Position numbers and translations under genes: made by a program. This document shows, piece by piece, positions 52,122 through 61,065 of a stretch of DNA of 64,000 bases (within the stretch, counting starts at the first letter, position 1; each line of letters begins with the position of its first letter). The notes under the pieces were generated by a model. The model had not been told where the DNA came from and made no database searches. It worked only from the letters and a program-made list of their open reading frames with translations. Location: NCBI RefSeq assembly GCF_000720135.1, contig NZ_JOIU01000005.1:1-64000 (forward strand), written 5' to 3'. Source of the DNA: Streptomyces sp. NRRL S-1022. GTDB taxonomy: Bacteria; Actinomycetota; Actinomycetes; Streptomycetales; Streptomycetaceae.

Positions 52122-52526
52122 TCAGTGCGTGAGCGGCTTCACCCAGCGCCGCCACCGCTCCTCCGGCCCGTATCCGGCGGCGCGCCAGGCGTGCTGCGCG
52201 GTCTCGTTGCGGACCAGCACCATCGCGTCCGCGCGCCGCCCGCCCAGCCGTTCGAAGCGCTCCTCGGCGGCGGCCGGCAGCGCCGAGCCGATGCCCTGCC
52301 GCCGCCGCTCCGGGTGCACCGCGAGCCGGTACAGATGGCACCGCCAGCCGCCCACCAGCTCGCCGTCCAGCTCGGCCAGCACGAGCGCCTCCGGGTCCCG
52401 GCCGACGAGCCGCTCCACACCGGCGCGGTCGTCACTGATGCTCGTCCCCTCGGCGGCCGTCCGCCAGAAGGCGAGGACGGAGTCGAGATCCTCGGGCGCG
52501 GCGGCGCGCACACGCAGACCGGTCAT
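52122..52526 (-). CDS. GNAT-family N-acetyltransferase
   Basis: The 134-residue protein has LYRLAVHPERRRQGIGSALP for acetyl-CoA binding, preceded by LVLAELDGELVGGWRCHLYR and followed by RADAMVLVRNETAQHAWRAA. It fits the small ribosomal-alanine-like GNAT group. Acceptor unknown. It has no obvious operon partner. Confidence 0.85.
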   Translation of the reverse strand: MTGLRVRAAAPEDLDSVLAFWRTAAEGTSISDDRAGVERLVGRDPEALVLAELDGELVGGWRCHLYRLAVHPERRRQGIGSALPAAAEERFERLGGRRADAMVLVRNETAQHAWRAAGYGPEERWRRWVKPLTH

Positions 52527-52610
52527 GCGGCCATCGTGATCGCCACCGCCCGGGCACCACCCGGAATTCCGCCATGCGGACGGTCCGCTCCCGCACGGCG
52601 TCCGGCGGGT

Positions 52611-55187
52611 TCACTCGTGGGCGATCGCCGCCAGCACGTTCATCCGGGACGCCCGCAGCGCCGGCAGCAGGGCCGCCACCACGCCGACCAGCGCCGAGCC
52701 GATCACCACCGCCACGATCGTGCCCCACGGGATCGCCAGCGCCGGCAGCCCGCGCAGGGCCAGCACCCGCTGCATGCACACCCCCCACACCAGCCCCAGG
52801 CCCAGCCCCAGGACCGCCCCGAACACCGCGATCACCACCGACTCCAGCCGGATCATCCGGCGCACCTGCCGCCGCCCCAGACCGATCGCCCGCAGCAGCC
52901 CGATCTCCCGGGTCCGCTCCACCACCGACAGGGCGAGCGTGTTGACCACGCCCAGCACGGCGATGACGATCGCCAGCCCGAGCAGCGCGTACACCAGGTA
53001 CAGCAGCACGGCGATCTGGTCGTGGACCAGGTCCTTGTAGTCGGCCTGGTCGCGCACCCGGACCTGCGGGAAGGAGCGGAGCGCCCGCTCCAGGCGGGGC
53101 CGCAGGTGAGCCGGGTCGGTGCCGGGGGCCGCGTTGACGTAGACCGCGGCGTCCTGCCCGTTCGGCACGTACCTCTCCAGGGTCGCCAGGCCGAGGAAGA
53201 GGCCGCCCTGGCCGCCGAAGCCGTCGGCGGCCTCCTGGTCCGTCAGCGCCCCGACGGTCAGCTCCGTCCGGCGCCCGCCCGGGAACTCGACCGGCAGCAC
53301 ACTGCCGACCCGCACCCCGTGGTCCCGCGCGTAGCCGGCGTCCAGGGCGAGGTGCCCGTCGGCAAGGGCGGCCGCCGAGCCGCCCCGCGTGTACGTGATG
53401 TGCGCGACGTCGTCGAGCCGCGGGCCGTACCCGGTGGCGGACGTCGTCACCCGCCGGCCGTCCGGCAGGCGCACGGCGATCGGGGTGAGCCGCTGCCGTA
53501 CGACGAGCCCCACCCCCGGTGTCGCGGCCGTCCGGTCCGCGACCTGCCGGGTGAACGGCAGGAAGTTGGCGTTCTGGACGACGAAGTCGGCGCCCAGCGT
53601 GCGGTCGATCTGCCGGTCGAACGACGCGGACATCGAGGCGCTCGCCACTGACATCCCGCCGACCAGGGCCAGGCCCACCATCAGCGCGGCGGCCGTGGCA
53701 CCGGTCCGGCGCGGATTGCGCAACGCGTTGCGCAGGCTCATCCGCCCGACCGGGCCGAACAGCGCCGGGAAGGTCGCCCCCAGCACCCGGATCACCGGCC
53801 GCACCAGCAGCGGGCCGGCCACCACGGTCGCGATCAGCGTCAGCACCACACCGGCACCCAGCAGCGAGGCGGCCCGCCCGGTCCGGGTCGCCGTCGCGCA
53901 CCCGGCCAGCGCCGCCGCGCCGGCCGCCCCGGCCACCGCCCCGGCGATCGCCCGCGCCCGCAACGGCCGGTCCGCACCCGCCGCGTCGGCGAACCCGTCG
54001 CCGGCGAGCGCCGCCATCGGCGAGACGGCCGCGGCGCGCCGCGCGGGCAGGTACGCGGCCACGAAGGTCACGCCCAGGCCGACGGCATAGGCCACGGCCG
54101 GCGTCCCCCAGCCGATCACCAGCTCCGCGGCCCGCAGGTTCATCCCGAACGCGCTCATCAGCCGGATCAGCCCGAACGCCAGCCCGATCCCGGCGCCCAG
54201 CCCGAGCGTCGAGCCGGCCAGCCCCAGCAGCAGCGCCTCGGTGAGTACCGAGCGCCGCACCTGGCGCCGGTCCGCGCCCAGCGCCCGCAGCAGGCCCAGT
54301 TCCCGGGTGCGCTGGGCGATCAGCATGGAGAAGGTGTTGACGATCAGGAACACGCCGACCAGCAGGGCGACACCGGCGAAGCCCAGCATCACGTACTTGA
54401 CCACGTCCAGGAAGCTGCCGAGCGCTGCCGCGGCCGACTCGGCCTGCTCACCGGCGGTCTTCACGTCGTACGCGCGGATGCCGGCCACCGCGCCGATCCG
54501 GCGCTTGAGCTCCGTGTCGGACACGCCCGGTGCCGCGTCCGCGGCGATGCCGGTCGCCCGCGCGGACGAGCCGAGCAACTCCCGGCCGGCCGCCGCCGGG
54601 TCGAGGTAGAGCAGGGCCGCGCCCGGATTGGTCGTGGTGAAGGCGGCGATGCCGACGACCCGGACCCGGAAGGTGCCCGGCTGCGCCTGCACGGTCAGGG
54701 TGTCCCCGATCCGCACGTGCCTCCGGCCGGCCGTGTCCGCGTCCAGCAGCGCCTCGCCGCTCCCGCGCGGCGCGTGACCGGAGGTCAGCCGCACCGGGCT
54801 GCGGCCGGTGGGGTACCAGGCGGCGGCGACGGTCGGGGCGCCGGTGGTCGGGCCGACCGACCGGTTGCGGCGGTCGACCACCACCACGTTCCGCACCGAC
54901 ACCAGCGCACGGGCCGCCGCCACCCCGTCCACCCCGGCCACCCGGTCCCGCAGTGCGGCCGGCACGGTCTGCACCGCGCCGCTCGCCCGCGCCGACCGCA
55001 GGTCCTGCCGGGGCTGGACCGTCACATCGGCGGCGGTGGAGGCGAACAGCCGGTCGAAGGTACGGGTGACGGTGTCGGAGAAGATCAGGCTGCCCGCGAC
55101 GAACGCCACGGACAGCAGCACGGCCAGCGCGGACAGCGCCAGCCGCCCCTTGTGCGCCAGGAAGCTCCTCAGGGTCGCCTTGAGCAC
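52611..55187 (-). CDS. FtsX/MacB-type ABC permease with two FtsX domains
   Basis: From GTG 55187 the protein has 858 residues. After the first helix (SALAVLLSVAFVAGSLIF) comes a periplasmic-type large loop, then the first FtsX domain (VMLGFAGVALLVGVFLIVNT, QRTRELGLLRALGADRRQVR), a middle helix region and a second FtsX domain (LLGLAIVIAVLGVVNTLALS, ERTREIGLLRAIGLGRRQVR). It starts 4 bp after the ATPase gene. Such systems export lipids, peptides or drive envelope enzymes. Confidence 0.9.
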   Translation of the reverse strand: MLKATLRSFLAHKGRLALSALAVLLSVAFVAGSLIFSDTVTRTFDRLFASTAADVTVQPRQDLRSARASGAVQTVPAALRDRVAGVDGVAAARALVSVRNVVVVDRRNRSVGPTTGAPTVAAAWYPTGRSPVRLTSGHAPRGSGEALLDADTAGRRHVRIGDTLTVQAQPGTFRVRVVGIAAFTTTNPGAALLYLDPAAAGRELLGSSARATGIAADAAPGVSDTELKRRIGAVAGIRAYDVKTAGEQAESAAAALGSFLDVVKYVMLGFAGVALLVGVFLIVNTFSMLIAQRTRELGLLRALGADRRQVRRSVLTEALLLGLAGSTLGLGAGIGLAFGLIRLMSAFGMNLRAAELVIGWGTPAVAYAVGLGVTFVAAYLPARRAAAVSPMAALAGDGFADAAGADRPLRARAIAGAVAGAAGAAALAGCATATRTGRAASLLGAGVVLTLIATVVAGPLLVRPVIRVLGATFPALFGPVGRMSLRNALRNPRRTGATAAALMVGLALVGGMSVASASMSASFDRQIDRTLGADFVVQNANFLPFTRQVADRTAATPGVGLVVRQRLTPIAVRLPDGRRVTTSATGYGPRLDDVAHITYTRGGSAAALADGHLALDAGYARDHGVRVGSVLPVEFPGGRRTELTVGALTDQEAADGFGGQGGLFLGLATLERYVPNGQDAAVYVNAAPGTDPAHLRPRLERALRSFPQVRVRDQADYKDLVHDQIAVLLYLVYALLGLAIVIAVLGVVNTLALSVVERTREIGLLRAIGLGRRQVRRMIRLESVVIAVFGAVLGLGLGLVWGVCMQRVLALRGLPALAIPWGTIVAVVIGSALVGVVAALLPALRASRMNVLAAIAHE

Positions 55188-55191
55188 CGGG

Positions 55192-56034
55192 TCAGTCCTC
55201 CTCGGCGGTGCGGCCGTCGCGGGCCCGGCTCCGGACCACGCCGTGTCCGGCGGTGCGGGGACTCCCGCCGGGCAGGACACGCATCCGCTCCAGCACGGCC
55301 TCCGCCGTCGGCGCGGGCATATCGTCCACGATCCGCCCGTCGGCGAGGAAGAGCACCAGGTCGGAGTGGGCGGCGGCGCCGGGATCGTGCGTCACCATGA
55401 CGACGGTCTGCCCGAGGTCGTCCACGGCACCGCGCAGGAAGCCCAGCACCTCCAGGCCGGCCCGCGAGTCCAGGTTGCCGGTCGGCTCGTCGGCGAAGAT
55501 CAGCTCCGGCCGGGAGGCCAGCGCCCGGGCGCAGGCCACCCGCTGCTGCTGGCCCCCGGAGAGCTGGGCCGGGCGGTGCGTCAGGCGGTCCCGCAGCCCG
55601 AGCGTGCCGACGACCTGGTCCAGCCACCCCGGGTCGGGCTTCCGGCCGGCGATGTCCATCGGCAGGGTGATGTTCTCGGCCGCGGTCAGTGTCGGGATGA
55701 GGTTGAACGACTGGAACACGAACCCGACCCGGTCCCGTCGCAGCCGGGTCAGCTCCCGCTCCCGCAGCCCCGTGATCTCGGTGCCGCCGAGCCAGATCCG
55801 GCCGGCCGAGACGGTGTCGAGGCCCGCGAGGCAGTGCATGAGCGTGGACTTCCCGGACCCCGACGGGCCCATCACGGCGGTGAACCGGCCGCGGGCGATG
55901 TCCACGTCCACCGCGTCCAGGGCGAGCACAGCCGTCTCACCGGAGCCGTACGCCTTCGTCAGCCCGCGCGAGCGGGCCGCGACCCCGCCGTCCGGCGTGC
56001 GGCCGGGTGCGTGCTGCGCAGCAGGTGTCGACAA
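55192..56034 (-). CDS. MacB/LolD-type ABC transporter ATP-binding protein
   Basis: The 280-residue ATPase has Walker A GPSGSGKST, the signature LSGGQQQRVACARALAS, Walker B LIFADEPTGNLDSRAG and the VMVTHDPGAAAHSD switch. It partners the FtsX permease. A Ser/Gly-rich N-terminus and Arg-rich C-terminal tail flank the domain. Upstream lie three 27-bp repeats that may regulate the gene. Confidence 0.93.
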   Translation of the reverse strand: MSTPAAQHAPGRTPDGGVAARSRGLTKAYGSGETAVLALDAVDVDIARGRFTAVMGPSGSGKSTLMHCLAGLDTVSAGRIWLGGTEITGLRERELTRLRRDRVGFVFQSFNLIPTLTAAENITLPMDIAGRKPDPGWLDQVVGTLGLRDRLTHRPAQLSGGQQQRVACARALASRPELIFADEPTGNLDSRAGLEVLGFLRGAVDDLGQTVVMVTHDPGAAAHSDLVLFLADGRIVDDMPAPTAEAVLERMRVLPGGSPRTAGHGVVRSRARDGRTAEED

Positions 56035-56066
56035 GACAGCCTCCCCGTCGCCGGAACCGCCTCCAC

Positions 56067-56147
56067 GGGCGGGCGTACGGTTCCGCCCGGCCCGGGCGGG
56101 CGTACACCACCGCCCGTCCCGGGCGAGCGTAAGGGACGCGGGGGCCC
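56067..56147. repeat. three 27-bp direct repeats with internal dyads
   Basis: Units start at 56067, 56094 and 56121. The first two contain GGGCGG-N10-CCGCCC, a six-bp dyad; the third is partly degenerate. They fill the 171-bp gap between the divergent ABC ATPase and RHH genes. This looks like a multi-site operator. Confidence 0.7.
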
Positions 56148-56193
56148 GGCGCAGCGCTTCCGTGCGCCCTTGCCCGCGCTAGCACGCCGGCGC

Positions 56194-56199
56194 TAGCGT
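56194..56199 (+). promoter_or_regulatory. -10 element for leaderless RHH transcript
   Basis: TAGCGT ends 6 nt before the ATG at 56206. Confidence 0.55.
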
Positions 56200-56205
56200 C
56201 GAGGC

Positions 56206-56448
56206 ATGGCGAAGACCCAGCTGAACGTGCGCGTGGACGAGGACACCGCCCGCGCGGCGCGCGAGCGCGCCCAGGCACGCGGGATGAGCGTCAACCGCTA
56301 CATCGAAGAGCTGGTCAGACAGGACGCCGGCGAGGCGGGCCGGGCGTTCGTGGAGGCCGCCGCCGACTTCATGAAGAGCTACGAGTCCGTGTTCGCCGAG
56401 GAGTTCGCCGAGACCCGCGGCACCGACGCCGGCGAAGGCGGCCGCTGA
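56206..56448 (+). CDS. ribbon-helix-helix antitoxin-like protein
   Basis: The 80-residue protein has an RHH DNA-binding core: KTQLNVRVDEDTARAARERA, then GMSVNRYIEELV. The C-terminal region is acidic (AADFMKSYESVFAEEFAE), as in antitoxins that wrap a toxin. The next gene starts 4 bp downstream and is Fic-like. It probably represses its own promoter. Confidence 0.8.
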   Translation: MAKTQLNVRVDEDTARAARERAQARGMSVNRYIEELVRQDAGEAGRAFVEAAADFMKSYESVFAEEFAETRGTDAGEGGR

Positions 56449-56452
56449 TCCG

Positions 56453-56827
56453 TTGAACGAGCTCGGTATCGATCTGGCCTGGCTCCTCATGCTCGCCGAA
56501 CAGCGGACCCCGGGGGACCCCCAGGTCACCGACTGGGGCGCCCTGGTGGCCGCCGTCGCCCGGCACCGGGCCGAGATATTCGGCGTGCCCGTCTACGACA
56601 CCCCGCACGCCCGCGCCGCCTCCCTGCTCCAGCTGCTGATCCACGTCCCCGCGCTGGAGCGCTCCAACGCCCTGTTCGCCTCGGCGGTCGCGTACGCCTA
56701 CCTGGTCGCCAGCGGCGAGAAGGTCGCCATCACCGCCGAACAGGTCCGGGACCTCGCCCGGCTGGTCAAGGACGGCGCGGCGAGCGTCGACGACATCGCG
56801 CGGGAACTGCGCGGCTGGAGCATCTGA
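56453..56827 (+). CDS. Fic/Doc-like protein with degenerate active site
   Basis: The 124-residue protein starts at TTG (56453) and has an all-helical Doc-like fold pattern. The region equal to HxFxxGNKR reads VPALERSNALFASAVAYAYL, so the catalytic His, Gly and Lys are absent while the following helix is kept. It would be the toxin partner of the RHH protein, but AMP-transfer or kinase activity is unlikely. Its stop abuts the methyltransferase stop. Confidence 0.7.
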   Translation: MNELGIDLAWLLMLAEQRTPGDPQVTDWGALVAAVARHRAEIFGVPVYDTPHARAASLLQLLIHVPALERSNALFASAVAYAYLVASGEKVAITAEQVRDLARLVKDGAASVDDIARELRGWSI

Positions 56828-57520
56828 TCAGCGGGCGTCCGGTTCGTCCGGCCGCCAGGCCACACCGAGCGAGCAGTACGACGTCGGCAGAGCCGGACCC
56901 TTGTCCGGCAGCAGCACCCGCCGGTGCGGGCCGAGGCGGAACCCGGCGGCGCGCAGCGCGGCGACCGGCTCCCGGGACAGGTGGCAGCCGCCGTTCAGAA
57001 CCGGCCACAGGGTGCGGTCCAGGGCCCGCTGGGTCAGCGTCATCATCCGGCCGCCGCCCCGCCCGTGCTCGAAGAACCGCAGCTCGCCGCCGGGCCGGAG
57101 CACCCGCCGTACCTCGCCGAGCGCCCGCTCGGCATCCCGCACGCTGCACAGGACCAGCGACAGCACGGCCGCGTCGAACGCCTCGCTCTTGACCGGCAGG
57201 GCCTCCGCGGCGCCCGGCACCACGTCGACCGGCACCTCGGCGCGCAGCGCGGCCTCCAGCGCCAGCTGCCTGAGCCGCGGCTCCGGCTCGATCGCGACGA
57301 CCTCCGCGACCGTGCCCGGATAGTGCCGGAAGTTCAGCCCGTTGCCCGCGCCGATCTCGATCACCCGCCCGGACAGCCCGGCGAGCAGCCGCTCGCGCAC
57401 CCCGGCCATCCCGAACCGGGACTCGGCGCTCACGCTGATCCGGGCGTAGTAGCGGGCGAACAGCGGATGGTGGACGGGACTGCGCGCAACCTGACCGGAG
57501 CGGGCGGACAGCAGCCGCAT
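56828..57520 (-). CDS. class I SAM-dependent methyltransferase (UbiE/Methyltransf_11 type)
   Basis: From ATG 57520, with GGGAGG upstream, the protein has 230 residues. SAM motif I is RVIEIGAGNGLNFRHYPG, then VVAIEPEPRL, FDAAVLSLVLCSVRD and LRPGGELRFFEHGR. The C-terminal half is short. The acceptor is unknown. It is convergent with the Fic-like gene. Confidence 0.85.
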   Translation of the reverse strand: MRLLSARSGQVARSPVHHPLFARYYARISVSAESRFGMAGVRERLLAGLSGRVIEIGAGNGLNFRHYPGTVAEVVAIEPEPRLRQLALEAALRAEVPVDVVPGAAEALPVKSEAFDAAVLSLVLCSVRDAERALGEVRRVLRPGGELRFFEHGRGGGRMMTLTQRALDRTLWPVLNGGCHLSREPVAALRAAGFRLGPHRRVLLPDKGPALPTSYCSLGVAWRPDEPDAR

Positions 57521-57554
57521 GGCAACCTCCCTGGACAGCACGGTCCTGGGGAGA

Positions 57555-57570
57555 GTGTCCCCCGGGACAC
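57555..57570. promoter_or_regulatory. palindrome upstream of the methyltransferase gene
   Basis: GTGTCCC-CC-GGGACAC is a perfect dyad 35 bp before the start, a candidate operator. The remaining gap up to 57706 has no gene I can support. Confidence 0.45.
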
Positions 57571-57706
57571 GCCCACCCATCCCCCCCGAACGCCTCTACG
57601 CCCGGCCGCGCATCCGGCGCCCGCCACTGCCGCCCCACCCGGCACGGCCGCCCGTCGCCCCGCGGAAACCCCGGGACGCCCCCCGGGCGCCGTACCGGTC
57701 CGCCCG

Positions 57707-58423
57707 TTACGGTGCCTGCCGGACCCGGAAGGCCTCCGCGTCCCAGGTGCCGTCCAGCCGGGGGGCCAGCCAGCCCGGTGCCGCCGTGCGGAACTCCGCG
57801 GGGGGCAGGGTCCCGGCGCCGGCGGGCAGCGCGCCCAGCAGCGGGGCGCCGGCGACCTCCGGCAGGTCGGCCACGTTGCAGCGGGTGGCCAGATCGGGCG
57901 CGTCGGGCCAGCTGCCGATCACCAGCCCGGCGCACTCCAGTTCCCGGCGGCGCAGTTCGCGGGCCGTCAGCTCCGTGACGTTCAGCGTGCCGAGCCCGGC
58001 CTGCGCGACGACCAGCACCGGCGCGTCCAGCAGCCGGGCCACGTCGGCCAGCGTCCCGCCCGCCGCGTCGAACCGGACGAGCAGCCCGCCCGCCCCCTCG
58101 ACCAGCACCAGATCGTGCTCGGTGGCCAGCTTGGCGGCCCGCTCTGCCACCTCGTGCGGGTGCACCGGCGCCATCCCGGCCCGCCGGGCCGCCGTACCCG
58201 GCGCCAACGGCTCGGGGAACCGCGCGAGTTCGGTGGCCGTGACCGGACCGGCGAGCCGCGCGACCTCGTCGGCGTCCCCGCGCTCGTCCGGCCGTACGCC
58301 CGTCTGGGCGGCCTTCACCACGGCCACCGAGCGCCCGGCCGCGAGCGCCGCGGCGGCGACGGCGGCCGTGGTGACGGTCTTGCCGACCTCCGTGCCCGTC
58401 CCCGTGATCACCAGTACCGGCAT
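57707..58423 (-). CDS. bioD: dethiobiotin synthetase
   Basis: The 238-residue protein starts MPVLVITGTGTEVGKTVTTA with the P-loop GTGTEVGKT, then VVKAAQTGV, VEGAGGLLVRFD and VVAQAGLGTLNVTEL. It makes dethiobiotin from DAPA, CO2 and ATP. It is the last gene of bioB-bioA-bioD, 1 bp from bioA. Confidence 0.95.
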   Translation of the reverse strand: MPVLVITGTGTEVGKTVTTAAVAAAALAAGRSVAVVKAAQTGVRPDERGDADEVARLAGPVTATELARFPEPLAPGTAARRAGMAPVHPHEVAERAAKLATEHDLVLVEGAGGLLVRFDAAGGTLADVARLLDAPVLVVAQAGLGTLNVTELTARELRRRELECAGLVIGSWPDAPDLATRCNVADLPEVAGAPLLGALPAGAGTLPPAEFRTAAPGWLAPRLDGTWDAEAFRVRQAP

Positions 58424-58424
58424 G

Positions 58425-59705
58425 TCATCCCTCCCGCGCCGCGGCGCACACCGCGCGCGCGATCCGTGCCACGTCCTCGTCCGAGGTGACGTACGGCGGC
58501 ATCGTGTAGATCAGGTCGCGGAACGGGCGCAGCCACACGCCCTCCCGCACGGCTGCGTCGGTCGCGGCCCGCATGTCCACCGGATGGTCGAGCTGGACCA
58601 CCCCGATGGCCCCGAGGACGCGGACGTCGCGTACTCCGGGGAGCTCACCGGCGGGAGCCAGGCCCTCGCGCAGGCCCGTCTCGATCCGCTCGACCTCGGC
58701 GCGCCAGTCCTGCCCGAGGAGCAGCTCGATGGAGGCGCAGGCCACGGCCGCCGCCAGCGGGTTGCCCATGAACGTGGGGCCGTGCGCGAGCACCGGCACC
58801 TCGCCCCGCGAGATGCCGTCGGCGACCCGCGCGGTGCACAAGGTGGCCGCCATCGTCAGATAGCCGCCGGTCAGCGCCTTGCCCACGCACATCACGTCCG
58901 GGCTGACGGCCGCGTGCTCCGCCGCGAACAGCGCGCCGGTGCGGCCGAACCCGGTGGCGATCTCGTCGAACACCAGCAGCACGTCGTGCGCGTCGCACGC
59001 CTCGCGCAGCACCCGCAGATAGGCGGGGGAGTGGAAGCGCATGCCGCCGGCGCCCTGCACCACCGGCTCCACGATCACCGCGGCCAGCTCGTCCGCGTGC
59101 CGCCCGATCAGCTCGCGCAGATGCTCCGCGTAGGACTCCTCGTACGCGGCGGGCGGCGCGTCCGCGAACACCTGGCGCGGCAGTACACCGGACCACAGCT
59201 CGTGCATCCCGCCCTGCGGGTCGCACACCGACATCGGCTGCCAGGTGTCGCCGTGGTAGCCGCCCCGCCAGGTCAGCATCCGCTGCTTCTCCGGCCGGCC
59301 GAGCGAACGCCAGTACTGCAGGCACATCTTCACGGCGACCTCGACCGACACCGACCCCGAGTCGGCCAGGAACACATGCTCCAGGCCGTCGGGCGACAAG
59401 TCGACAAGGTGCTTCGCGAGCCGGACGGCGGGCTCGTGCGTGAGCCCGCCGAACATGACATGGCTCATCCGCCCCACCTGTGCGCGGACGGCCTCGTCGA
59501 GCACCGGGTGGCCGTAGCCGTGGATGGCCGACCACCACGACGACATGCCGTCGACCAGTTCGCCGGAGCCGTCGGCCAGCCGGAGCCGGACCCCGCTCGC
59601 CGACTCCACGACGAGCGGTTCCACGCGCCCGGGCATCGGACCGTACGGATGCCACACATGCCGCCGGTCCAGCTCCAGCAGCTCCGGCACACCGAGGTCA
59701 GGCAT
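58425..59705 (-). CDS. bioA: adenosylmethionine-8-amino-7-oxononanoate aminotransferase
   Basis: From ATG 59705 ([13 protein letters not shown]) the protein has 426 residues. Marks are HVWHPYGPM near the substrate site, [32 protein letters not shown] and [15 protein letters not shown] with the PLP Lys. It uses SAM as amino donor to make DAPA. The ATG overlaps the bioB end by 8 bp. Confidence 0.95.
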   Translation of the reverse strand: MPDLGVPELLELDRRHVWHPYGPMPGRVEPLVVESASGVRLRLADGSGELVDGMSSWWSAIHGYGHPVLDEAVRAQVGRMSHVMFGGLTHEPAVRLAKHLVDLSPDGLEHVFLADSGSVSVEVAVKMCLQYWRSLGRPEKQRMLTWRGGYHGDTWQPMSVCDPQGGMHELWSGVLPRQVFADAPPAAYEESYAEHLRELIGRHADELAAVIVEPVVQGAGGMRFHSPAYLRVLREACDAHDVLLVFDEIATGFGRTGALFAAEHAAVSPDVMCVGKALTGGYLTMAATLCTARVADGISRGEVPVLAHGPTFMGNPLAAAVACASIELLLGQDWRAEVERIETGLREGLAPAGELPGVRDVRVLGAIGVVQLDHPVDMRAATDAAVREGVWLRPFRDLIYTMPPYVTSDEDVARIARAVCAAAREG

Positions 59706-60918
59706 TGGGCGCGAGGTCCGTTCCGGCACCCCGGCGGCGGACCGCGACCAGATCGGTGCGCGGCTCGGCGGCCGTGGCGACGGCCGCCGTACCGCAGACG
59801 CCGCCGCCCTCGTGCGAACCGCAGGCGCCACCTTCGTGCGAGCCGCAGCCCGCGCCCTCGTGCGAGCCGCAGCCCGCCTCGGCGTGCGACCCGCAGCCGC
59901 CTCCGACGGCCGCCGCCCGGTGCTCCGGCAGCGTCACCTCGCCGGCGCCCTCCACCTCGAAGCCGGCGTCCGCGATCATCTCCAGGTCGGCCTTGCCGGC
60001 CTGGCCCTCGCTGGTCAGGTAGTCGCCGAGGAAGATGGAGTTGGCCAGGTGCAGCGCCAGGGGCTGCACCGTGCGCAGGTGGACCTCGCGGCCGCCCGCG
60101 ATGCGGACCTCCACGTCCGGGCAGACGAACCGGACCATCGCCAGGATGCGCAGGCAGCGCTGCGGGGTGAGGTTCCACTCCTTGGCCAGCGGGGTGCCCT
60201 CGAACGGGATCAGGAAGTTCACCGGCACCGAGTCCGGGTCCAGCTCACGCAGCGAGAACACCACGTCGACCAGGTCCTCGTCGGTCTCGCCCATGCCCGC
60301 GATCAGACCCGAACAGGCGGACAGACCGGCCGCGTGCGCCTTCTGCACCGTGTCCACCCGGTCGGCGTACGTGTGGGTGGTCGTGATGTCCCCGTACGTC
60401 CCCTCGGACGTGTTGAGGTTGTGGTTGTAGGCGTCCGCGCCGGCCTCGCGCAGCCGTTCGGCCTGGCCGTCGGAGAGCAGGCCGAGGCAGGCGCACACCT
60501 CGACCTCCTCGTTCTGCTCCTTGATGGCCTTGATGGTCTGCGAGACCCGGTCCACGTCCCGGTCCGTCGGACCGCGCCCGCTGGCCACCAGGCAGACGCG
60601 CTTGGCGCCGCCCGCGAGACCCGCGGCGGCGGCCTGGGAGGCCTCGTCCGGCTTGAGCCAGGTGTACTTCAGGATGTCGGCCTTGGAGCCCAGCCGCTGG
60701 GAGCAGTACGAGCAGTCCTCGGGGCACAGGCCCGACTTGAGGTTGACCAGATAGTTGAGTTTCACCCGGCGCCCGAACCAGTGCCGGCGCACCTTGCCGG
60801 CCGCGGCCACCACGTCGAGCAGGTCGTCATCGGAGGTGGCCAGTACGGCGAGCGCTTCCTCGCGGGTCGGCAGCTCGCGCCGAAGCCCCTTGTCCACCAG
60901 CGTGTTCAGCAGGTCCAT
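59698..60918 (-). CDS. bioB: biotin synthase with C-terminal Cys/His repeat tail
   Basis: The 406-residue radical SAM enzyme has the cluster motif CPEDCSYC (Cys65, 69, 72) and [15 protein letters not shown], plus the conserved residues for the second cluster. It inserts sulfur into dethiobiotin. The core ends near 335; the tail has four 8-residue CGSH repeats (Cys342/His345, 350/353, 358/361, 366/369) plus Cys375, then a low-complexity end. This is about 65 residues longer than typical BioB. It is first in the bioBAD operon and divergent from bioF. Confidence 0.95.
   Translation of the reverse strand: MDLLNTLVDKGLRRELPTREEALAVLATSDDDLLDVVAAAGKVRRHWFGRRVKLNYLVNLKSGLCPEDCSYCSQRLGSKADILKYTWLKPDEASQAAAAGLAGGAKRVCLVASGRGPTDRDVDRVSQTIKAIKEQNEEVEVCACLGLLSDGQAERLREAGADAYNHNLNTSEGTYGDITTTHTYADRVDTVQKAHAAGLSACSGLIAGMGETDEDLVDVVFSLRELDPDSVPVNFLIPFEGTPLAKEWNLTPQRCLRILAMVRFVCPDVEVRIAGGREVHLRTVQPLALHLANSIFLGDYLTSEGQAGKADLEMIADAGFEVEGAGEVTLPEHRAAAVGGGCGSHAEAGCGSHEGAGCGSHEGGACGSHEGGGVCGTAAVATAAEPRTDLVAVRRRGAGTDLAPNA
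59806..59905 (-). repeat. 24-bp in-frame tandem repeat coding CGSH units
   Basis: Conserved cgtgcga segments recur at 59811, 59835, 59859 and 59883, exactly 24 bp apart. Each unit codes CGSH followed by Glu/Ala/Gly residues in the BioB tail. Confidence 0.9.
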
Positions 60919-60981
60919 GAGCCCTGATCCTGTCCTAAGGAACCGTCCCTGGCCAAGGAGACTTCGTACAACGGAGCCGGT

Positions 60982-61013
60982 TCACCGTGTGGGTATTGCC
61001 ACACCCTGGGTGA
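60982..61013. promoter_or_regulatory. nested inverted repeat between bioB and bioF
   Basis: GTGTGG-N6-CCACAC (60987-61004) is enclosed by TCACC (60982-60986) and GGTGA (61009-61013). It sits in the 147-bp divergent gap and is a candidate operator for both transcription units. It does not match the classical BirA site. Confidence 0.55.
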
Positions 61014-61065
61014 CTGGTCGTACCGCTAGGGTCTGTCCGCTACCTACAAAAGCACCGGAGGACCC

